A DNA stretch of 64,000 nucleotides from PHAA01 sp964457945 (GCA_964457945.1 CAYWFX010000009.1:23195-87194); one strand, 5' to 3'; positions 25,314 through 34,008 are shown, counted from the first letter of the stretch. Notes: generated by a model not told the origin, from the letters alone. Made by a program: numbers and translations.

Positions 25314-26375
25314 ATGAATCCTATGCCAGAGATTAAGGTTGGAAAAAACATTATAGGGATAGATCAGGAGCCTTTCATCATCGCTGAGGCAGGGATTAAC
25401 CATAATGGAGAATTGGAAACAGCATTGCAAATGGTTCAGGTGGCTTGTGAAGCAGGTGCTAATGCTATTAAGTTTCAGACATTTAAGGCGGAGGAATTCG
25501 TAGGTGATCTGACTTTAAACTATACTTACCGATCTCAGGGTAAGGAAGTAACAGAGTCCATGCTGGATATGTTTAAAAGATTTGAGTTCAGCAGGGATGA
25601 ATGGTTTACTATAAAAAATTATTGTGACAAACAGGGAATAATGTTTCTATCAACTCCTCAGAATCAAACGGATCTGGATCTCCTACTGGAAATCGGTATT
25701 TCAGCAATCAAGGTGGGATCAGATGATTTTAATAACTTACCTCTTCTAAAAGACTATGCTAAAACTGGGCTGCCCCTTTTTTTATCCTGCGGCATGGCTG
25801 ATCTGGGTGAGGTTTATCAGGCACTTGATACAGTTGGGGCACTGGATGGTTATCCGGCGGTCTTGTTACTATGTACTTCGCAGTACCCTACGCCTCCGGA
25901 AGATGTAAATTTATTGAAGCTGAAAACCCTTTTGGCTGCTTTTCCCATGCTGGTAATGGGTTTCTCAGATCATACTCAGGGGCCGCTGGCTTCATCGCTA
26001 GCTCTGGCTTTGGGAGCCAGAGTATTTGAGAAACATTTTACCCTGGACCATGATTTACCCGGTCCTGATCACTGGTTTTCCGAAGATGTAGCCGGACTGC
26101 AGGATTGGATAAAATCAATAAGGATTGCTCAGCGTATGATGGGCAGCGCAGTTGTGAGACCAAGCCCCGCAGAAAAAGAAATGAGGAATCTAGCAAGGCG
26201 CAGTATGGTAGCTTCATGTGATATTAATGAAGGTGAACTTCTAACCACGAATATGCTTAGTTATAAAAGACCGGGAACAGGAATAGGACCCAATATGGTT
26301 AATATAATTATTGGTTTAAGAGCTGCCAGAAAAATCGGTCAAGGGTGTATTCTTAGATGGGGTGATTTTTCATAA
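25314..26375 (+). CDS. pseI: Nonulosonic acid synthase, NeuB/PseI family
   Basis: A 353-residue enzyme condensing phosphoenolpyruvate with a 6-carbon amino sugar to give a 9-carbon keto-sugar acid. Signatures are 'IIAEAGINHNGE', 'AIKFQTFKAEEF', 'FLSTPQN', 'IKVGSDDFNNLPLL', 'GFSDHTQG', 'EKHFTLDHDLPGPDHWFS', and a C-terminal antifreeze-like SAF domain (~290-350) with 'ARRSMVA' and 'KRPGTGI'. Two ATGs are possible (25314 and 25323), with AGGAGG three or twelve bases before them. The neighbouring PseG-, PseB- and PseC-like enzymes favour a pseudaminic-type substrate. The last base overlaps the next start. Confidence 0.93.
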   Translation: MNPMPEIKVGKNIIGIDQEPFIIAEAGINHNGELETALQMVQVACEAGANAIKFQTFKAEEFVGDLTLNYTYRSQGKEVTESMLDMFKRFEFSRDEWFTIKNYCDKQGIMFLSTPQNQTDLDLLLEIGISAIKVGSDDFNNLPLLKDYAKTGLPLFLSCGMADLGEVYQALDTVGALDGYPAVLLLCTSQYPTPPEDVNLLKLKTLLAAFPMLVMGFSDHTQGPLASSLALALGARVFEKHFTLDHDLPGPDHWFSEDVAGLQDWIKSIRIAQRMMGSAVVRPSPAEKEMRNLARRSMVASCDINEGELLTTNMLSYKRPGTGIGPNMVNIIIGLRAARKIGQGCILRWGDFS

Positions 26376-26809
26376 TGGATTTAGATGAATTCCGTGAATT
26401 ATTTATCAAGATGACTTCTTTTAAAGAAAATCGGTTTCATTCACTAGTATGGATTAACGGGGAACCGGAGATTGGCAATGACGTCAGCATCGGAGGCATG
26501 TCTGAGATTAACGCCAAAGGCGCTAGGGTGTTTATCGGAGATAAATGTGATATTGCATCATTTGTATCCATTAACTGCGCTGATTCTCACAAAAGATGCA
26601 TAGGTTTAGCCAGTGAAATTGAGCGTAAAGACATTATCATTGAGGAACAGGTCTTTATTGGTTCGCACTGCTTCATTAAAGGAGGAGCCCATATTGGGCA
26701 TCATTCGGTAGTGGCAGCGGGAACGGTTGTTGAGGGAGGAATACCCCCATACTCGTTAGTATATGGCAACCCCATGCAGGTAAAGGAAGGCTATTATTAC
26801 CGTCCATAA
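26375..26809 (+). CDS. Left-handed beta-helix acyltransferase
   Basis: A 144-residue hexapeptide-repeat protein ('PEIGNDVSIGG', 'VFIGDKCDIASFVSI', 'VFIGSHCFIKGG', 'AHIGHHSVVAAGTVV') ending in the usual 'PYSLVYGNPMQV'. Such enzymes form trimers and transfer acetyl or other acyl groups from CoA. The start overlaps the pseI stop by one base. No GNAT-type PseH is seen in the island, so this protein is a candidate for the missing N-acetyl step, as PglD does in bacillosamine synthesis, or it adds a decorating acyl group. Confidence 0.87.
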   Translation: MDLDEFRELFIKMTSFKENRFHSLVWINGEPEIGNDVSIGGMSEINAKGARVFIGDKCDIASFVSINCADSHKRCIGLASEIERKDIIIEEQVFIGSHCFIKGGAHIGHHSVVAAGTVVEGGIPPYSLVYGNPMQVKEGYYYRP

Positions 26810-26847
26810 TATATTGAAAGCTAAGGAAAAATAGAAGGTTTTTAAAA

Positions 26848-27594
26848 ATGCAATTATGTACTAGAGCAAATTATCAGGTGAGTGATTTAGGTATGATATT
26901 AACTGCACATCAACCAGCCTATATGCCGTGGTTGGGGTATTTTGACAAACTTATCAAAAGTGATAAATTTGTTTTTCTTGATTCCGTCCAATTTGAAAAG
27001 AATAGTTATACCAATCGTAATCGAATTAAGACTCCTCAGGGAGATATGTGGCTTACGGTGCCAGTAAAAACCAGGGGACATATAACTTCAACGCTTGCCA
27101 AACTGGAAATCGACAACAGCCAGGACTGGAGAAAAAAGCACCTAGGCGCTGTATATTCTAATTATAGAAAAGCATCTCGTTTTGAAGAGTGTTACTCGCG
27201 GCTTGAGCAGGTCTATGATAAAAAATATGATTTCTTGGCAGACCTGTGTTGGGAACAATTATGTTTCTGGTTGCAAGAGCTTGATATAGATATAAGTATG
27301 GTTCGTTCCAGTACCCTGGGAGTGGAAGCAAAAGGGACTGATCTTATTTTGGAATTGTGTAGATACTTTGAAGCCAGTAGCTATATTTCAGGAATACTGG
27401 GCAAGGATTATCTTCGCGAAGATGATTTTCGGGAACAGGGAATAAAAATATATTACCAGAACTATCAGCATCCGGTTTACACCCAGTTATGGAGTGATTT
27501 TTTACCTAATATGAGCATTTTAGACTTCTGGATGAACACCGATGATTACACTTTAATATCGTCTCAGCATTCGGTGGGAGTAAAAGCTACATAG
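26848..27594 (+). CDS. WbqC-like family protein
   Basis: About 248 residues with the WbqC start 'ILTAHQPAYMPWLGYFDKL', 'FVFLDSVQFEKNSYTNRNRI', 'LTVPV' and the late 'SILDFWMN'. The family is common in polysaccharide loci. It is suspected to be involved in amino-sugar modification, but its activity is unproven. The ATG at 26848 has GAAGG nine bases upstream; family similarity begins only at the ATG at 26893, which could be the real start. It lies between the acyltransferase and pseG. Confidence 0.82.
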   Translation: MQLCTRANYQVSDLGMILTAHQPAYMPWLGYFDKLIKSDKFVFLDSVQFEKNSYTNRNRIKTPQGDMWLTVPVKTRGHITSTLAKLEIDNSQDWRKKHLGAVYSNYRKASRFEECYSRLEQVYDKKYDFLADLCWEQLCFWLQELDIDISMVRSSTLGVEAKGTDLILELCRYFEASSYISGILGKDYLREDDFREQGIKIYYQNYQHPVYTQLWSDFLPNMSILDFWMNTDDYTLISSQHSVGVKAT

Positions 27595-27648
27595 GGTTTC
27601 TTCTAGGTCGAAATTTGATAAGTATTAGATGTTAGTGGGGAAAGTAAG

Positions 27649-28665
27649 TTGAGGAAAACCGTGGTTATACGGGCAGATGGAAACAATACAATCGGTTTTG
27701 GACACCTGGTCAGAACACAGGCTTTAGCCCAGCAACTTATAAAGCGTGGGGCTAAGGTTATTTTTTTGACCAGGAATCCGGAGTTCATTAAAGCTTTTCC
27801 GGTAGAGGCAATTGATAATAGGGTAGATTTTCATACAGAGGATGGGATGGTAGAGGCAAAACTGCAGCAATATGGAGCAGATTTATTAATTGTTGATTCA
27901 TATAACTATGATCAGGATAGACTTGACCGGATAGGACAACTGGATTTACTGACGGTATATATTGATGACCTAAATAGTTATTTATTTAATATTGATTATG
28001 TAGTCAATGGTAATCTGTACGCACCGCACGTGGATTACCAGGGACGAGCCCAATCCCTTTTGGGTTCTCAATACTTGCTTTTACGCGAAGATTTTAATGA
28101 TTTGTCGGCCCGAAAAGTGCGACCTCAAGTAAAAGATATACTGATTACGTTCGGGGCAGCTGATATGGAAAACGTAACCCCCAAGGTTTTAGAGATGTTG
28201 GGTGGATACAGTTATTTTGCTGAAATAAGCTGGCATGTGGTAATTGGCCCGGTTTTTAAATATTCTAAAGAGATCGAGTTTGTAACTCAAGGCATTTCAA
28301 ATGTCTATACTTACCATAGTCCTAATATAAAGAATTTGATGGATAATTGCGATATATGTATTAGTGCGGCTGGCAGTACAAGCTATGAATTGGCTGCGTG
28401 TGGTGTGCCGGCAGTTCTTATCGTAGCCGGTGATAATCAAATATGTTTAGCCCAAGAAGCTGGACGTTTGGGCATAGCTATTAATATTGGCTGGTATAAT
28501 CATATTCAATCAATTGATCTCTACCAGGCACTTGACCAGCTAATAATGAATTGTGAGGTCCGGCAGGAGATGGTAAACCGAGGTCAGGAATTAATTGATG
28601 CTAAGGGTGCAGAGAGAGTTGCAGAGTTTCTGTTGGCTGCGATGCAAAAGAAAAAGAGCGGCTAA
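27649..28665 (+). CDS. pseG: PseG-like UDP-sugar hydrolase/glycosyltransferase-fold protein
   Basis: A 338-residue GT-B-fold protein starting at TTG (GGGGA upstream). 'IRADGNNTIGFGHLVRTQALA' is the PseG signature, with 'LIVDSYNYD', 'LITFGAADMENVT', and 'ISAAGSTSYELAACGVPAVLIV' near the nucleotide site. PseG removes UDP from the diacetamido-trideoxy-altropyranose intermediate before PseI acts. Bases 28328-28355, inside the coding region, match the sigma-28 promoter shape. A decayed copy of parts of this gene lies at 30125-30266. Confidence 0.88.
   Translation: MRKTVVIRADGNNTIGFGHLVRTQALAQQLIKRGAKVIFLTRNPEFIKAFPVEAIDNRVDFHTEDGMVEAKLQQYGADLLIVDSYNYDQDRLDRIGQLDLLTVYIDDLNSYLFNIDYVVNGNLYAPHVDYQGRAQSLLGSQYLLLREDFNDLSARKVRPQVKDILITFGAADMENVTPKVLEMLGGYSYFAEISWHVVIGPVFKYSKEIEFVTQGISNVYTYHSPNIKNLMDNCDICISAAGSTSYELAACGVPAVLIVAGDNQICLAQEAGRLGIAINIGWYNHIQSIDLYQALDQLIMNCEVRQEMVNRGQELIDAKGAERVAEFLLAAMQKKKSG
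28328..28355 (+). promoter_or_regulatory. Sigma-28-type promoter motif inside pseG
   Basis: TAAA (28328-28331), 16 bases, TGCGATAT (28348-28355), the same -35, spacer length and -10 as the flagellin promoter. It could start a transcript toward the radical SAM gene at 28691. It may also be chance within a coding sequence; its duplication upstream of pseB makes it notable. Confidence 0.5.
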
Positions 28666-28690
28666 GACATTAAAAAAAGGAGGGTTTTTC

Positions 28691-30082
28691 TTGAAAATAC
28701 TGGTCATAAACGTGTCTTTACGGCCGAATTCTCCGGTAAAGTTTTTCCCAATTGGTCTGGGATATATAGCTACAGCAATCAAGAATGCCGGTTATGATTT
28801 TGATTTGTTGGATATTGATGCCCATCGTTATGGTGATGATTATATAGAGGGTTTCATTAAGAATACGAGCTATGACATAATATGCATGGGTTGCATTGTA
28901 ACTGGTTACAAAATAATTAAAAACCTAGCGGCTTTAATTAGAACCTATCAACCCCATGCTAGAATTATTGTGGGAAATTCAGTTGCCACATCTATTCCTG
29001 ACATACTGCTCTCTCGTACGGAAGTAGATATTGCAGTAATGGGGGAAGGGGATGAGACAATTGTTGAGGTATTGCAAACCATTTCTAAAGGGGGCAAACT
29101 GGAAGCTGTGCCAGGAATTTGTTTGCGACAGAATGGTGAGATAGTGCATACCCCGACAAGACCCTACATTAAAAATATATCTTCGTTACCTATCATAGAT
29201 TATTCAATTTTTGATATTGATATTTATTTGGAGGCATCTAAAAATTTAGCCAGTGAGTATCTTCCCATACCAAGGGAGGATATAAGGTCTTTACCGATTA
29301 ACACTGCCCGGGGTTGTATTGCCAAATGTACCTTTTGTTATCACGTTTTCAAAACCGTACCTTATCGAAAACGAAGTGCGGAGGTGATCGTAAAAGAGAT
29401 TAAGTCTTTGGTGGATAATTATGGGGTTAATTATGTGGTGTTTGCTGATGAACTGACTTTTTATAATAAGAAACAAGCTTTAGAGCTAAGTGAAAAGCTA
29501 TTGGAAGAAAATGTTCGGGTCTATTGGTGTGCTGATGTCAGGGGCGATTTATTCCAAAAAGAAGAAGATATAGCTATCATAAAAAAAATGAAAGAAGCCG
29601 GATGTGTAGTAGTTGGGTATGCGCTGGAATCAGCTGAACCTGCCATTTTAAAAGCTATGAATAAAAAGATGAACGTTGAGCAATTTTCTACTCAAACCGA
29701 CCTATTGCGTAGGGCTGGCTTAGCTGCGGTTACTAGTCTGGTAATTGGTTATCCACAGGAGACCCCTGAAACTATTAGGAAAACCGTGGATTGCTGTATA
29801 GAGAATCGAATTTATCCCTCTACTGGTTACCTTCTACCTCAACCTGGATCAAAGATGTATGAATATGCTGTGGAAGAGGGCTTTATTAACGACGAAGAGG
29901 AATTTTTGCTGAAGATGGGTGACCGTCAGGATTTGAGGTTAAACATGACCCAAATGAGCGATTACGAGATGGAAGCCTGTGTAAATGAGGGATTAAAACG
30001 CTGCAATGAGGAACTGGGCACAGGACTGAATTCTGATCAACTGCTTAAAACCCAGTACTATCGGAAGGTCAAGGATAAGTAA
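28691..30082 (+). CDS. Cobalamin-binding-type radical SAM enzyme
   Basis: A 463-residue protein with an N-terminal B12-binding-like Rossmann domain (~1-140; 'PIGLGYIATAIKNAGYDFDLLDIDAH', 'IIVGNSVATSIPDILL', 'GEGDETIVE') and a radical SAM domain with the 4Fe-4S motif 'CIAKCTFC'. Family members methylate unactivated carbons or rearrange substrates. The TTG start at 28691 is fixed by AAGGAGG seven bases upstream. Given its neighbours, a sugar or lipid-linked sugar substrate is likely but not shown. Confidence 0.85.
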   Translation: MKILVINVSLRPNSPVKFFPIGLGYIATAIKNAGYDFDLLDIDAHRYGDDYIEGFIKNTSYDIICMGCIVTGYKIIKNLAALIRTYQPHARIIVGNSVATSIPDILLSRTEVDIAVMGEGDETIVEVLQTISKGGKLEAVPGICLRQNGEIVHTPTRPYIKNISSLPIIDYSIFDIDIYLEASKNLASEYLPIPREDIRSLPINTARGCIAKCTFCYHVFKTVPYRKRSAEVIVKEIKSLVDNYGVNYVVFADELTFYNKKQALELSEKLLEENVRVYWCADVRGDLFQKEEDIAIIKKMKEAGCVVVGYALESAEPAILKAMNKKMNVEQFSTQTDLLRRAGLAAVTSLVIGYPQETPETIRKTVDCCIENRIYPSTGYLLPQPGSKMYEYAVEEGFINDEEEFLLKMGDRQDLRLNMTQMSDYEMEACVNEGLKRCNEELGTGLNSDQLLKTQYYRKVKDK

Positions 30083-30124
30083 AGCAGTAGATTCTTCGTA
30101 AGCCAACGTGCTGTTAATTCTATA

Positions 30125-30266
30125 CAGACAGTGATTTTAGCTCAGCATACTAACAAGTGCGGGGCTAAAGTTATTTTTTTGTACTATCAGAAAGTATAAC
30201 TTTTTTAAGGTACACCGGTTTTTAAAGAATTTGGATGATAATTGCGATATATGTAACATGTTAGTG
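30125..30266 (+). pseudogene. Decayed partial copy of pseG
   Basis: Bases 30136-30181 align without gaps to pseG 27723-27768 with 37 of 46 identical. Bases 30223-30255 align to 28328-28360 with 30 of 33 identical. The stretch CCGGTTTTTAAA (30215-30226) equals 28249-28260, so the copy has lost the middle of the gene, apparently joined at a shared TAAA. No frame remains open. It keeps the TAAA-N16-TGCGATAT motif. Confidence 0.8.
30223..30250 (+). promoter_or_regulatory. Sigma-28-type promoter of the pseB-like gene, carried by the pseG remnant
   Basis: TAAA (30223-30226), 16 bases, TGCGATAT (30243-30250). The predicted start near 30257 lies about 26 bases before the TTG at 30283, with GAGGAG between. 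The spacer differs from the parental pseG sequence at three positions but its length is unchanged. Confidence 0.7.
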
Positions 30267-30282
30267 TCGAGGAGAGATGAGA

Positions 30283-31293
30283 TTGCAAGACCTCATAAAA
30301 GGTAAAAGGATTTTAGTAACCGGAGGAACCGGAACGATTGGGAGTCACCTGGTAAAGAAACTGCTAGGATACGAGGCTGAAGTAGTCAGGGTTTTTTCTC
30401 GTGATGAGCATAAACAGTACGAAATGCAACAAGCATTTGATGCCCAAAATGGTGGCAGGGATAAGAGATTACGTTTTTTGCTGGGAGATGTAAGGGACAA
30501 GGAGCGTTTGTACCGGGCGATGGAAGGTATTGATATTGTCTTTCACCTGGCGGCTCTAAAACATGTACCGGCTTGTGAATATAATCCTTCGGAAGCGGTG
30601 AAAACCAATGTTCTGGGTACGCAGAATGTTATTGACTGTGCTATTGAAGCAAATCTGTCAGCTGTGGTATATGCCAGTACTGATAAGGCAGCCAGTCCTA
30701 CCAATACAATGGGGGCCAGCAAATTGTTGGCTGAGCGCCTAATCGTTTCCGCGGCGGAAGGCTGGAAAGGACCGCGGGATATTAAATTCTTGTGCGTACG
30801 GTTTGGTAATGTTTTAAATAGTCGGGGTTCGGTGATTCCACTTTTCCAAAAGCAGATTGGGGATGGGGGACCGGTTACGGTTACGGATAGCGATATGACC
30901 CGCTTCGTTATGAGTATGGATAAAGCGGTGGAGTTGATGCTGAAAGCACATAATATTTCTCGAGGCGGGGAAGTATTTGTATTTAAAATGCCGGTAATTC
31001 GCATCGGTGACCTGGCTCAGTCCATGGTGGAATTGGCCGGAAAGCCAGTTGAATTAGTTACTATAGGGCTAAGACCAGGGGAGAAGCTTTATGAGGAATT
31101 GATGACTGAAGAAGAGAGTTCCAGGTCATTTGAGACCGATGACATGTTCATCATTCTTCCCTATAATTCTGAGTTCCGTGATTGTATAAATACATATGTT
31201 GGAGCCATACCTTCTAAAGTCGGTACGTATAGTTCCACCGGAGATCGACCAATGTATAGCGGGGAAATAAAGGCCATGCTATTAGGCGAATAG
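30283..31293 (+). CDS. pseB: PseB/CapD-like UDP-GlcNAc 4,6-dehydratase (inverting type)
   Basis: A 336-residue extended SDR enzyme. 'RILVTGGTGTIGSHLV' binds NADP. The active-site region 'ASTDKAASPTNTMGASK' has Met where most SDR enzymes have Tyr, the Ser-Met-Lys arrangement described for WbpM-type dehydratases, plus the DK pair. 'CVRFGNVLNSRGSVIPLF' and 'GLRPGEKLYEEL' are family motifs. It would make the first pseudaminic intermediate from UDP-GlcNAc, for the aminotransferase at 52006. The TTG at 30283 fits GAGGAG (8-base spacing) better than the ATG at 30277. Confidence 0.88.
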   Translation: MQDLIKGKRILVTGGTGTIGSHLVKKLLGYEAEVVRVFSRDEHKQYEMQQAFDAQNGGRDKRLRFLLGDVRDKERLYRAMEGIDIVFHLAALKHVPACEYNPSEAVKTNVLGTQNVIDCAIEANLSAVVYASTDKAASPTNTMGASKLLAERLIVSAAEGWKGPRDIKFLCVRFGNVLNSRGSVIPLFQKQIGDGGPVTVTDSDMTRFVMSMDKAVELMLKAHNISRGGEVFVFKMPVIRIGDLAQSMVELAGKPVELVTIGLRPGEKLYEELMTEEESSRSFETDDMFIILPYNSEFRDCINTYVGAIPSKVGTYSSTGDRPMYSGEIKAMLLGE

Positions 31294-31355
31294 ATGCCGT
31301 GCTATTGACATCAGAAATTATTATCGATAATTTCTCGTCCTAGATAGATCCATAC

Positions 31356-31499
31356 GTGCAGTTTACATTAAAGACAATAAATGGATCGATGGTGCAGCGC
31401 GGATTATGGAGGGATGAGGATTTGCAACCTATGCTAAAAAACAGTGTTTCTTGGTATCAGAGAATACCGAGAATCTATCAAATTATAGGAGGTAGGTAA
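31356..31499 (+). CDS. Possible short coding frame or gene remnant
   Basis: A 47-codon frame from GTG 31356 (or 36 codons from ATG 31389) ends in TAA one base before the next ATG. The predicted peptide ('LWRDEDLQPMLKNSVSWYQR') looks protein-like, but no family is recognised and there is no clear ribosome binding site. It may be the end of a lost gene. The rest of the 31294-31500 gap holds only an AT-rich hairpin at 31314-31334. Confidence 0.22.
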   Translation: MQFTLKTINGSMVQRGLWRDEDLQPMLKNSVSWYQRIPRIYQIIGGR

Positions 31500-31500
31500 A

Positions 31501-32160
31501 ATGGCATTTTCTGAGGAATGGGATGAAAGATACCGAGAAAACACCCATATGAGCATCTGGCCCTTTTCGGATCTGGTTGGTTATGTAATGCGCTATGCAC
31601 GACCTGACCACAAAGGATACCGGGTTCTAGAATTGGGATGTGGAGCAGGAGCCAACATTCCATTTTTTAAACATCTCGGGGTTGATTATTACGCAATTGA
31701 GGGAAGCAGCACGATTGTAAAATCGTTAACTGAAAGATTTCCGGAATTAATAGATAAAATTGTAGTAGGAGATTTTACAAACGATATTCCTTTTGGTGGT
31801 GATTTTGACCTAGTTGTTGATCGAGCTTCTTTGACCCATAATTCTACCGCAGCGATCAAGCGTTGTCTGGAACTTGTATTCAATTCACTTAAGCCAGGAT
31901 GTAAATTTGTTGGAATTGATTGGTTTTCCACAGTTCACACTGATTACGTAAAAGGTGAATTTAGTGAAGATAAGTTTACTCGTTGTAATTATATAGATGG
32001 ACCATTTGCAAAAGTAGGGCAAGTACATTTTTCAAACCAAGAACATTTGCTTGAACTATTTGAAGAATTTAATTTAGAAGTACTGGAGGAAAAAATAATC
32101 GATAGAAAGATACCAGATAAATACCTACTTGCAACATGGAATTTAGTGGCAAGAAAATAA
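31501..32160 (+). CDS. SAM-dependent class I methyltransferase
   Basis: A 219-residue protein with 'RVLELGCGAGANIPFFKHLG' (SAM-binding motif I), 'YAIEGS' (motif II) and 'DLVVDRASLTHN' (post-I region). It begins 'MAFSEEWDERYRENTHMSIWPFSD', a start typical of small sugar or small-molecule methyltransferases. ATAGGAGG precedes the ATG. It pairs with the radical SAM gene that follows. Both are visibly richer in A/T than their neighbours, which suggests a separately acquired two-gene cassette. The substrate is unknown. Confidence 0.85.
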   Translation: MAFSEEWDERYRENTHMSIWPFSDLVGYVMRYARPDHKGYRVLELGCGAGANIPFFKHLGVDYYAIEGSSTIVKSLTERFPELIDKIVVGDFTNDIPFGGDFDLVVDRASLTHNSTAAIKRCLELVFNSLKPGCKFVGIDWFSTVHTDYVKGEFSEDKFTRCNYIDGPFAKVGQVHFSNQEHLLELFEEFNLEVLEEKIIDRKIPDKYLLATWNLVARK

Positions 32161-32213
32161 ACGTTGTTGGCTGAATGATTCAATGGCAAGTTACATATAA
32201 GGAGGATCAAGTT

Positions 32214-33890
32214 ATGAACCAGAATGTACTTTTTGTTAATCCACCATCAATACCTTTTGCAGATCTAGAAAAGAGTTTTAGTAAAGAGAATTTGAATTTA
32301 CAGACTATAGCTATGCCCATGGGCCTAATGTATATATCCTCGTACCTTAAAGAACATAACAATGTTGGAGAAATCGGAATTATTGATTATGCACTGGAAG
32401 CCAATAACATTATTTCTTATGGAAGTATTGAGCAATTTATAGTAAAATTTGCCACTAACGAAGTGAGTTTTGTTCCGGATATAATCGCCTTTTCATTAAT
32501 TTTTTCTACTGCCCATCCATTCTTTAATTATTGCATTCCTATACTTAAATCTAAATGGCCTCAAGCGGTTATTGTTGTAGGAGGTACCCATGCAACCAAT
32601 TGTACTCCTAAATTACTCTTAAATAGAGATGTTGATTATGTTTTAAGAGGTGAAGGCGAAATTGGCTTTTCAAAATTGGTTCAGCAAATTTCAGAAGGGC
32701 AAGAAATTAATGTAAAAGGTGTTTATTCACGGGCTAATATTGACAAAATATCTTTACTGGAATTGGGGGATATTGCCATTGACTTGGACGAGCTTCCGTA
32801 TCCGGACTGGAACCTTGTAGATATGTCCGCTTATACGGGAGCAAGAGGCAGAAGTCGTCAAATAGGCGAACCTGAAGATCACAAAATTGCTACCATTTTA
32901 ACTACCCGGGGATGCCCATTTAAATGTACATTTTGCTCTGGTCATACTGTTAAAGGGCGACAGGTAAGGTATCGCTCCACCGAGAATATTACTAAAGAAG
33001 TGAAAGAATTATATAATCGATATAATGTGACAACTTTTATTCCTGAAGATGATTTGTTTACTGCGAAAGAGGAGAGAGTAGTAAATTTATTAAGAGAACT
33101 AAAGGCCCTTAATATACCAAATTATGAGATGCAGTTTCCTTCAGGTTTATCTGTAAATACATTGAATGAACAGATTATTGATGCCTTGATTGAAGCGAGT
33201 ATGAAATTTACTAACCTGGCTATTGAATCCGGTTCGGAATATGTTCAAAAGTATGTTATAAAGAAAAACTGCAATTTAAAAAAGGCTCCCCGATTGGTGA
33301 AATATTTACGAGAAAAAGGGGTTATGGTACGGATTTATTATATTTTGGGATTCCCTTCAGAAACTAAGGAACAAATGAGAGAAACTATCGAATATGCCAA
33401 GGCGTTAGGTGCTGATTGGAGTGTGTTCATGATAGCAACTCCTCTGATAGGAACGGAAATGTATGACCAATTTGTGCAGTTAGGCTACATTAAAGATGAT
33501 ATCGAGATGTGGTCCAAAGCATTTTACCAGGAAAGATCATTTGACACACCTGAGATATCTGCAGTAGAACTAAATGAATTAAGCTATCAAGCGAATCTGG
33601 AAGTGAATTTTTTCCATAATCCTAATAAAGAAAGCGGAAGATTTGAGAAAGCGATAGATATATATAACGATATATGCATAGCATACCCATTTCATATTGT
33701 TGCTTGGTATTGCATTATGGAGTGCTATTTAAAGATGGGTAAAATTGATGAAGCCCAAAAAATTTACGATACAATTTTTATGCAAATTGATTCTGATAAG
33801 CGATCAGCTGAAATGTTCACTAAATATGGAGATATGATGCCGATACTAAAGACCGGTTTGTTGGATGCTATTGAAAGCTTACAAAGATGA
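32214..33890 (+). CDS. Cobalamin-binding-type radical SAM enzyme with a C-terminal TPR-like region
   Basis: A 558-residue protein. The N-terminal ~150 residues form a B12-binding-like domain ('MPMGLMYISSYLKEHN', 'VIVVGGTHATNCTPKLL', 'VLRGEGEIGFSKLV'). The radical SAM core has 'TTRGCPFKCTFCSGH' and 'LAIESGSEYVQ'. The last ~90 residues look like one or two TPR units ('EKAIDIYNDICIAYPFHIVAWYCIM'-type). The ATG at 32214 is set by AAGGAGG nine bases upstream. It belongs to an A/T-rich pair with the methyltransferase before it. Confidence 0.85.
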   Translation: MNQNVLFVNPPSIPFADLEKSFSKENLNLQTIAMPMGLMYISSYLKEHNNVGEIGIIDYALEANNIISYGSIEQFIVKFATNEVSFVPDIIAFSLIFSTAHPFFNYCIPILKSKWPQAVIVVGGTHATNCTPKLLLNRDVDYVLRGEGEIGFSKLVQQISEGQEINVKGVYSRANIDKISLLELGDIAIDLDELPYPDWNLVDMSAYTGARGRSRQIGEPEDHKIATILTTRGCPFKCTFCSGHTVKGRQVRYRSTENITKEVKELYNRYNVTTFIPEDDLFTAKEERVVNLLRELKALNIPNYEMQFPSGLSVNTLNEQIIDALIEASMKFTNLAIESGSEYVQKYVIKKNCNLKKAPRLVKYLREKGVMVRIYYILGFPSETKEQMRETIEYAKALGADWSVFMIATPLIGTEMYDQFVQLGYIKDDIEMWSKAFYQERSFDTPEISAVELNELSYQANLEVNFFHNPNKESGRFEKAIDIYNDICIAYPFHIVAWYCIMECYLKMGKIDEAQKIYDTIFMQIDSDKRSAEMFTKYGDMMPILKTGLLDAIESLQR

Positions 33891-34008
33891 ATAACCTAAT
33901 GGAAATTAACAATTATTCACAAGATATATAATAAATATCCTTGGAAAACAATAATAACAAATTACTTTCTTAAAATAGTACATTACCAAACAGAAATGGA
34001 GTTTTGTT

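Noticed and set aside
30543..31004. A 153-codon minus-strand frame inside the pseB-like gene
   Set aside because: It overlaps the catalytic part of a well-supported SDR gene and has no recognisable motifs.
31323..31330. ATCGATAA as a further sigma-28 -10 element
   Set aside because: The position 16 bases upstream reads ATTG, not TAAA, so the paired motif is missing.
31314..31334. GAAATTAT/ATAATTTC hairpin after pseB as a terminator or promoter
   Set aside because: The stem is A/T-only except two pairs, no T tract follows, and its ATCGATAA has no TAAA at the required distance.
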